This document shows, in pieces, positions 33,512 to 34,330 of a stretch of 34,330 nucleotides of DNA. The stretch is from Negativicutes bacterium (GTDB lineage: Bacteria; Bacillota; Negativicutes; Sporomusales; JAOACF01). The notes under the pieces were generated by a model. The model was not told the origin of the DNA, searched no databases, and was given only the letters and a program-made list of their open reading frames with translations. The stretch is from positions 1 through 34,330 of the forward strand of contig JAOACF010000012.1 of assembly GCA_026417995.1 (NCBI GenBank), given 5' to 3'. The first letter of the stretch is position 1. Each line of letters begins with the position of its first letter. Made by a program: the position numbers and the translations under genes.

Positions 33512-34330
33512 TCAATGTTTAAAATGGCGCACACCGGTAAATACCATGGCGATGCCATATTTGTCGGCCATAGCGACAGACTCTTCATCCCGCACCGAGC
33601 CCCCCGGCTGGATGATGGCGGCAATGCCTGCCTTAGCCGCCGCTTCCACCGTATCGGCGAAGGGAAAGAACGCATCTGACGCCAAAACCGCGCCCCGTGA
33701 CTTTTCGCCCGCCTGCTTGATAGCTATTTCCGCGCTGCCCACCCGGTTCATCTGTCCGGCGCCAATCCCCAGCGTCTGCCCCTTTGCCGCAAGTACGATG
33801 GCATTTGACTTAACATGCTTGACGATCTTCCAGGCAAACAGGAGATCTTGCCATTCCGCTTGCACGGGCTGACGCTTGGTGACGATCCGCATATCCGCCT
33901 GTCCGAGAATTGCGGTGTCTGGTTCCTGAAGCAAAAGGCCGCCGGAAACCTTTTTCAAATCATAGCTATTATGTCCGCCGGCAATTTGCCCGGCCAACAG
34001 GCGAATGTTTTTCTTCTGCTGCAGAATTGCAAGCGCGTCCGGCGTAAACTCCGGGGCAATCACCGCCTCGATGAAAATGGAGCTGAGTTTTTCCGCTGTA
34101 AGACTGTCAACCGGATAGTTAAGCCCGACAATGCCGCCGAAAGCGGAAACAGGATCTGCCTGATAGGCTTTTGCGTACGCCTCGGCCAGCGTATCGCCAA
34201 TAGCCGCGCCGCAGGGATTGGTATGCTTGATAATGGCGGCTGCCGGCCCGGTAAATTCGGCGACAACGTACATCGCCGCCTCCAGGTCGACAATATTGTT
34301 ATACGACAGCTCTTTGCCATGCAGTTGACG
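33512..34330 (-). CDS. purH: PurH, C-terminal AICAR transformylase part (cut by window edge)
   Basis: PurH is the bifunctional enzyme for the last two purine steps. The window holds 272 C-terminal residues; the 5' part, including the IMP cyclohydrolase domain, lies beyond the right edge. The visible frame begins [20 protein letters not shown] and is open to the edge, so the internal Met at 34273 is not the start. The transformylase motif [14 protein letters not shown] carries the catalytic Lys-His pair, and the chain ends with [12 protein letters not shown] and GVRHFKH, as usual. It consumes the AICAR produced by HisH/HisF. Confidence 0.96.
   Translation of the reverse strand, partial: RQLHGKELSYNNIVDLEAAMYVVAEFTGPAAAIIKHTNPCGAAIGDTLAEAYAKAYQADPVSAFGGIVGLNYPVDSLTAEKLSSIFIEAVIAPEFTPDALAILQQKKNIRLLAGQIAGGHNSYDLKKVSGGLLLQEPDTAILGQADMRIVTKRQPVQAEWQDLLFAWKIVKHVKSNAIVLAAKGQTLGIGAGQMNRVGSAEIAIKQAGEKSRGAVLASDAFFPFADTVEAAAKAGIAAIIQPGGSVRDEESVAMADKYGIAMVFTGVRHFKH

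Overview
The window is a dense, almost gap-free stretch of a bacterial chromosome. It looks like a spore-forming, diderm Firmicute (Negativicutes, Sporomusa-like). The signs are a short HisG paired with HisZ, a YerC/TrpR-like regulator, an S-box (SAM-I) riboswitch over metNIQ, a large single-chain clostridial-type PurL, an 11-subunit complex I without NuoEFG, AGGAGG-type ribosome sites and intrinsic terminators throughout. The taxonomic call is inference; there is no rRNA here.

Layout. 1-4523 (minus): the histidine operon hisG-hisD-hisC-hisB-hisH-hisA, every junction a 4-bp overlap, with hisA running off the left edge. A divergent 2-hydroxyacid dehydrogenase follows (4675-5619). 5650-7167 (minus): yerC-hisZ, which supplies the HisZ partner that the short HisG needs and a likely his regulator. 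7303-10104 (plus): promoter, SAM-I riboswitch, metNIQ methionine importer and a shared terminator. 10103-12138 (minus): a TetR regulator and an APC amino-acid permease. 12406-12630 (plus): a 74-residue protein with four tandem FGCRPxF units behind a candidate sporulation-type promoter. 12678-22295 (minus): nuoA-B-C-D-H-I-J-K-L-M-N. 22541-26317 (minus): purL, divergent from a LysR-type regulator. 27352-30446: a DUF456 membrane protein and a LytS/LytT two-component pair. 30535-32025 (minus): a DASS-family transporter. 32223-34330 (minus): purD and the 3' part of purH.

How it fits together. Most of the window is core biosynthesis (histidine, purine), methionine uptake and energy conservation. 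The Nuo cluster encodes the membrane arm and the quinone/Q module but no NADH-oxidising module, so the electron donor is open (ferredoxin is a reasonable guess). Its NuoM appears to lack the usual TM7 lysine. The items most worth a second look are the FGCRP repeat protein, the NuoM substitution in the NuoEFG-less complex, the palindromes over the his promoter, and the face-to-face purL/lysR promoters with an LTTR-type box. I saw no rRNA, tRNA, CRISPR array, insertion sequence or prophage gene.
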